Assembly (NCBI RefSeq): GCF_001557115.1
Contig: NZ_LSKQ01000231.1
Coordinates: 99,156-163,155 of the forward strand
Source: Erythrobacter sp. CCH5-A1
GTDB taxonomy: Bacteria > Pseudomonadota > Alphaproteobacteria > Sphingomonadales > Sphingomonadaceae
DNA length: 64,000 bases
Direction of reading: 5' to 3'
A model generated the notes under the pieces. The model was not told the origin of the DNA and did not search any database. It saw nothing but the letters and a program-made list of their open reading frames with translations. A program made the translations under genes and the position numbers. Shown here in pieces: positions 61,785 through 64,000 of this stretch; the stretch's first letter is position 1, and each line of letters begins with the position of its first letter.

Positions 61785-63917
61785 ATGAAGAATATCCTGC
61801 TGGCCGGTGCCAGCGCGCTGATGCTTGCCCTTCCCGCCGCGGCGCTCGCCGATGAAGGAATGTGGCTGCCGAGCCAGACCGGCGCCATCGCCGAGGAGAT
61901 GAAGGCCGCAGGGCTCGAGCTTGACGCCAAGACTCTGGGCGATCTCCAGCGCCCGCCGCTCACCGCCATCGCCTCGCTGGGCGGCTGTTCGGCCGCCTTT
62001 CTTTCGCCCGAGGGTCTGGTCGCGACCAACCACCACTGCGTCGCCGGATCGCTCCAGTACAATTCCTCGCCGGAGAACGACTACCTCACCAACGGCTTCC
62101 TCGCGAAGACCCTCGCCGACGAACTGCCCGCCGCGCCCGGCAGCCGCATCTACGTGATCGAGGACCTGCGCAACGTCACCGCCGACATGCTCAAGGGCGC
62201 CGACAAGCTCGATGGCCGCGCGCGGTATGATCGGCTTCAGGCCAACCGCGCCGCGCTGATCACGGCGTGCGAGAAGCAGGCCAACCGCCGCTGCGACGTG
62301 CGCGCCTATTTCGGCGGCGCGCAATACTGGCTCCAGCAGCAGCTCGAAATCCAGGACGTGCGCCTCGTCTATGCACCCGCAGGCGGGGTCGGCAATTTCG
62401 GCGGCGAGAAGGACAACTGGATGTGGCCGCGCCACACCGGAGACTTCTCCTTCTACCGCGCTTACGTGGCGCCGGACGGCTCCTCGGCGCCGTTCAGCAA
62501 GGACAATGTCCCCTTCAAGCCCAAGGCCTGGCTCCCAATCGCCAAGGAAGGCGTCAAGGAAGGCGATTTCGTGATGGTCGCAGGCTTCCCCGGCACCACC
62601 GAGCGCCTGCGCACCGCTGACGAGGCGCGCTTCTATTACGAGGAGCTCTACCCCTACCAGCAGAAGATGCTGACCGATTACGGCAACCGCATCGACGAGC
62701 TGACCGCGGGCAACCAGGCCGCCGTGATCGCCTATGCCGCAACCCTGCAGGGCACCGAGAATTACGAGAAGAAGATCGCCGGGCAGCTGGCCGGAGCGGA
62801 GGCGATCTCGCTGGTCGCCAGGAAACAGGCCGAAGAGGCGCAGTTCCGCGCCTGGATCAAGGCCGATCCTGCCCGCGAGGCGCAATATGGCGCGGCGCTC
62901 GCCGAGCTCGACACGCTGGTGGCCGAAGCCAACGCCGTCTCGCTCGCCGAGGTCAAGCGCGGGATGCTCGGGCGTGGCCAGCTCTATGGCGCGGCGCGCA
63001 CGCTCTATCGCTGGGCGAACGAGCAGGCCAAGGCCGACAAGGACCGCGAGCCCGGCTTCCAGGCGCGCGACAAGGCCTTCATGACCCAGCGCATGCAGGT
63101 GATCGAGCGTCGCTACGTGCAGGCGATCGACCAGCAGCTGTGGGCGGACGGCATCGCCGAATACCGCACTCTGCCCGCCGATCAGCGCAACAAGAGCTTC
63201 GATGCCTTCATGGACGGCAAGGACCTTGGCTCGTTCTACGCCGGCACCGAGCTTGGCACGGCGGCCAAGCGGCTCGAATGGATGGGCAAGACGCCCGCCG
63301 ACTTCAAGGCCTCGAGCGATCCCTTCATCCAGCTCGCGGTTGCCACCTATGACGAGGCGATGGCCGCCGAAGCCGCCGACAAGGAGCGTTCGGGCCGCGT
63401 GCAGAAGGCCCGGTCCAAGGTCATGGAAGCGCGCCTTGCCTACGCCGCCTCGCTCGGCAAGACGCTCTACCCCGACGCCAACGGCTCGCTGCGCTTCACC
63501 TACGGCAAGGTGACCGGCAAGGCGGTCGACGGGCAGGTGTGGACGCCCTTCACCACCGCCGAGGGCATCGTCGCCAAGCACACCGGCCGCGGCGAGTTCG
63601 ACGCGCCCGACAAGATGATCGAATTGATCAAGGCCAAGGACTACGGCCAGTATGTCGCGCCTTCGCTCGGCACGCTGCCGGTCGACTTTATGTCGACGGT
63701 CGACATCACCAACGGCAATTCGGGCTCCTCGACGCTGAACGCACGCGGCGAGTTCGTCGGCCTTGCCTTCGACGGCACGATCGAGGGCGTGGTGAGCGAC
63801 TGGATGTACGATCCCAAGATCAACCGCACGATCCACGTCGACAGCCGCTTCATGCTGTGGACCATGGACAAGGTCGACGGCGCGGACCGTCTGCTTGCCG
63901 AGATGGGCGTCAAGTAG
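61785..63917 (+). CDS. S46 family dipeptidyl-peptidase (DPP7-like)
   Basis: 710 residues, normal for S46. Signal peptide ends at ALADEG. Trypsin-like double barrel split by a helical domain (about 280-560). Catalytic His in LVATNHHCV (about 86) and catalytic Ser in ITNGNSGSS (about 646). The residue 18 positions after that Ser is Gly (in LAFDG). In characterised enzymes this position is Gly in DPP7 (hydrophobic P1) and Arg in DPP11 (acidic P1), so DPP7-like specificity is predicted. It removes dipeptides from N-termini of peptides in the periplasm, supporting growth on peptides. The start follows GAGAGAGG. Confidence 0.92.
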   Translation: MKNILLAGASALMLALPAAALADEGMWLPSQTGAIAEEMKAAGLELDAKTLGDLQRPPLTAIASLGGCSAAFLSPEGLVATNHHCVAGSLQYNSSPENDYLTNGFLAKTLADELPAAPGSRIYVIEDLRNVTADMLKGADKLDGRARYDRLQANRAALITACEKQANRRCDVRAYFGGAQYWLQQQLEIQDVRLVYAPAGGVGNFGGEKDNWMWPRHTGDFSFYRAYVAPDGSSAPFSKDNVPFKPKAWLPIAKEGVKEGDFVMVAGFPGTTERLRTADEARFYYEELYPYQQKMLTDYGNRIDELTAGNQAAVIAYAATLQGTENYEKKIAGQLAGAEAISLVARKQAEEAQFRAWIKADPAREAQYGAALAELDTLVAEANAVSLAEVKRGMLGRGQLYGAARTLYRWANEQAKADKDREPGFQARDKAFMTQRMQVIERRYVQAIDQQLWADGIAEYRTLPADQRNKSFDAFMDGKDLGSFYAGTELGTAAKRLEWMGKTPADFKASSDPFIQLAVATYDEAMAAEAADKERSGRVQKARSKVMEARLAYAASLGKTLYPDANGSLRFTYGKVTGKAVDGQVWTPFTTAEGIVAKHTGRGEFDAPDKMIELIKAKDYGQYVAPSLGTLPVDFMSTVDITNGNSGSSTLNARGEFVGLAFDGTIEGVVSDWMYDPKINRTIHVDSRFMLWTMDKVDGADRLLAEMGVK

Positions 63918-63931
63918 GCGGACAAGCCGGC

Positions 63932-63956
63932 GCGCGAGGCCTGGAAGGCCTCGCGC
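63932..63956 (+). terminator. Hairpin after the S46 peptidase gene
   Basis: Perfect 11-base stem GCGCGAGGCCT (63932-63942) and AGGCCTCGCGC (63946-63956) with a three-base loop, 14 bases after the stop. No T-tract follows; likely a terminator or mRNA end in this GC-rich genome. Confidence 0.55.
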
Positions 63957-64000
63957 ACGTGGCCGCTGGCGGGGGAGCCCCCACCCGCGCCATTATGCCC

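Overview
The window is high-GC DNA from an alphaproteobacterium. The most likely group is Sphingomonadales, around Erythrobacteraceae or Sphingomonadaceae. This rests on family make-up (TonB-receptor/SurE operon, S46 and M16 peptidases, a tandem-TetR regulator, a FixK/FNR-driven cbb3 cluster), on a palindromic intergenic repeat of the GCGAAGCGAAGCAATCCA type, and on an alphaproteobacterial parS-like site. Genes are tightly packed. No gene-free stretch exceeds 300 bases; the longest, about 270 bases, lies upstream of the two-partner secretion operon. I found no rRNA, tRNA, CRISPR array or insertion sequence.

Layout. 1-6.3 kb: end of a penicillin-acylase family enzyme, an M16 zinc protease split by a frameshift, a 99-aa protein, a short leader with a 17-codon ORF and a strong hairpin-T8 terminator, a DUF4760-like membrane protein and a META-domain lipoprotein. 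6.4-10 kb: an MHS-type transporter converging on acetyl-CoA synthetase. 10.1 kb: a near-perfect parS-like palindrome. 10.2-21.4 kb: a microaerobic block with OmpW, a FixK-like regulator, ccoNOQP, ccoGHIS, a small Cys-rich protein and hemN, with three FNR/FixK-type boxes. 21.5-28.8 kb: glutamate dehydrogenase, a double-TetR regulator, and a divergent TonB receptor / exported SurE / lipoprotein tyrosine-phosphatase operon, which looks like a phosphoester scavenging unit.

28.8-60.5 kb is the unusual part. A plus-strand operon (29838-35944) encodes a flavoprotein fused to two cyclic-nucleotide domains and four ferredoxin-type clusters, a five-helix b-type membrane protein, an FHA-TM-decaheme cytochrome, and a CpdA-like cyclic-AMP phosphodiesterase. 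A CcmI/CycH-like cytochrome c maturation protein is divergent from it. Converging on it is a minus-strand series: two-partner secretion transporter (TpsB), a 2357-aa TpsA exoprotein, a CHAT-domain caspase-like protein, a CHASE2 adenylate cyclase, a FecR-domain protein, a c554-like pentaheme cytochrome, a tandem GlcG/HbpS lipoprotein, an outer-membrane beta-barrel and a 1365-aa decaheme/LVIVD-propeller protein. My inference is that these form an envelope-spanning electron conduit (NAD(P)H, flavin, Fe-S, heme b, periplasmic hemes, outer membrane). It appears to carry its own cAMP synthesis, sensing and degradation, and sits next to a surface-adhesin/CHAT module. No established system that I can name combines these parts.

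60.6-64 kb: a lipoprotein behind a Fur box and an S46 dipeptidyl-peptidase. Limits: all functions are read from sequence motifs by eye; homology searches were not possible, and residue positions are approximate unless a motif is quoted.
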